Origin: an uncultured bacterium
GTDB taxonomy: Bacteria; UBP6; UBA1177; JAKLFG01
Direction: 5' to 3'
NCBI GenBank assembly: GCA_938048925.1
Contig: CALITV010000136.1
Span: 1-5,147 of the forward strand
Length of the DNA: 5,147 nucleotides
A program made the translations under genes and the position numbers. Positions 4,940 through 5,147 of this stretch are shown here, piece by piece (position 1 is the stretch's first letter; the number at the start of each line of letters is the position of its first letter). The notes under the pieces are model-generated. The model searched no databases. It saw only the letters and a program-made list of their open reading frames with translations, and was not told where the DNA came from.

Positions 4940-5147
4940 ATGAAGATCGCAGAGAAACTAATCGAAGAGCGGCTCACCGCCACGGTGCGGGATCGCTTCC
5001 CCGACGCGCCGGCCGAACGGCTTTTCGTGACGCGGACCGCCGAGGAGCAGTTCGGCGATTATCAAACCAACTTCGCCATGGCAGTGGCAAAAGATCTCAA
5101 GAAAAATCCGAAACAGATCGCCGACGAGATCGCCGCGGCGCTCGGTA
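4940..5147 (+). CDS. argS: Arginyl-tRNA synthetase, N-terminal fragment
   Basis: The frame opens with ATG at 4940 and is cut by the right edge after 69 codons. The visible part is the ArgS-specific N-terminal domain, which helps bind the D-loop of tRNA-Arg. The segment FGDYQTNFAMAVAKDLKKNP (residues 38-57) closely matches the family pattern FGDYQxNxAMxLAKxLxxNP and is followed by IADEIAAAL. The catalytic domain lies outside the window. An AGGAG ribosome-binding site is 5 bases upstream. The enzyme charges tRNA-Arg in the cytoplasm using ATP. The gene is divergent from tRNA-Phe, and the two share a 124-base intergenic region. Confidence 0.93.
   Translation, partial: MKIAEKLIEERLTATVRDRFPDAPAERLFVTRTAEEQFGDYQTNFAMAVAKDLKKNPKQIADEIAAALG

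Overview
The window is GC-rich and gene-dense, and comes from a bacterial chromosome. It carries housekeeping genes (coaX, aroC, tRNA-Phe, the start of argS) around a short ECF sigma-factor operon. A protein with a Sec signal peptide and Spy/CpxP-like motifs implies a periplasm, so the organism is most likely Gram-negative. tRNA-Phe has its CCA end encoded. Nothing here fixes the phylum. There are no insertion sequences, CRISPR arrays, phage genes or long repeats.

Layout, left to right: (1) On the minus strand, a type III pantothenate kinase gene (coaX, 970 to 209) is followed after 12 bases by a gene running off the left edge, whose product looks HEAT-like. (2) Divergent from coaX, a class I/II PLP-dependent aminotransferase (1089-2237, plus strand). 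The two genes share a 118-base intergenic region with back-to-back sigma70-like promoters. (3) A minus-strand operon reading right to left: an ECF sigma factor (3555-3004), an overlapping 83-residue single-pass membrane protein (3011-2760) and a secreted His/Cys/Met-rich Spy/ZraP/CnrX-like protein (2738-2247). (4) Divergent from the sigma gene, chorismate synthase aroC (3716-4711). (5) tRNA-Phe(GAA) on the minus strand (4815-4740), convergent with aroC and divergent from argS, which starts at 4940 and runs off the right edge.

The sigma / small membrane protein / periplasmic LTxxQ-type protein trio is the most interesting part. It has the three components of the CnrYXH/NccYXH type of metal-responsive ECF system (sigma, short single-pass anti-sigma, periplasmic helical sensor). 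The gene order differs, the sensor candidate appears secreted rather than membrane-anchored, and no efflux genes are present in the window. The proposed model, which is inference, is that the 83-residue protein holds the sigma factor at the inner membrane and the secreted protein senses metal or envelope stress. The other genes are metabolic (coenzyme A synthesis, amino-acid transamination, the shikimate pathway) or translational, and show no functional link to the trio beyond adjacency.
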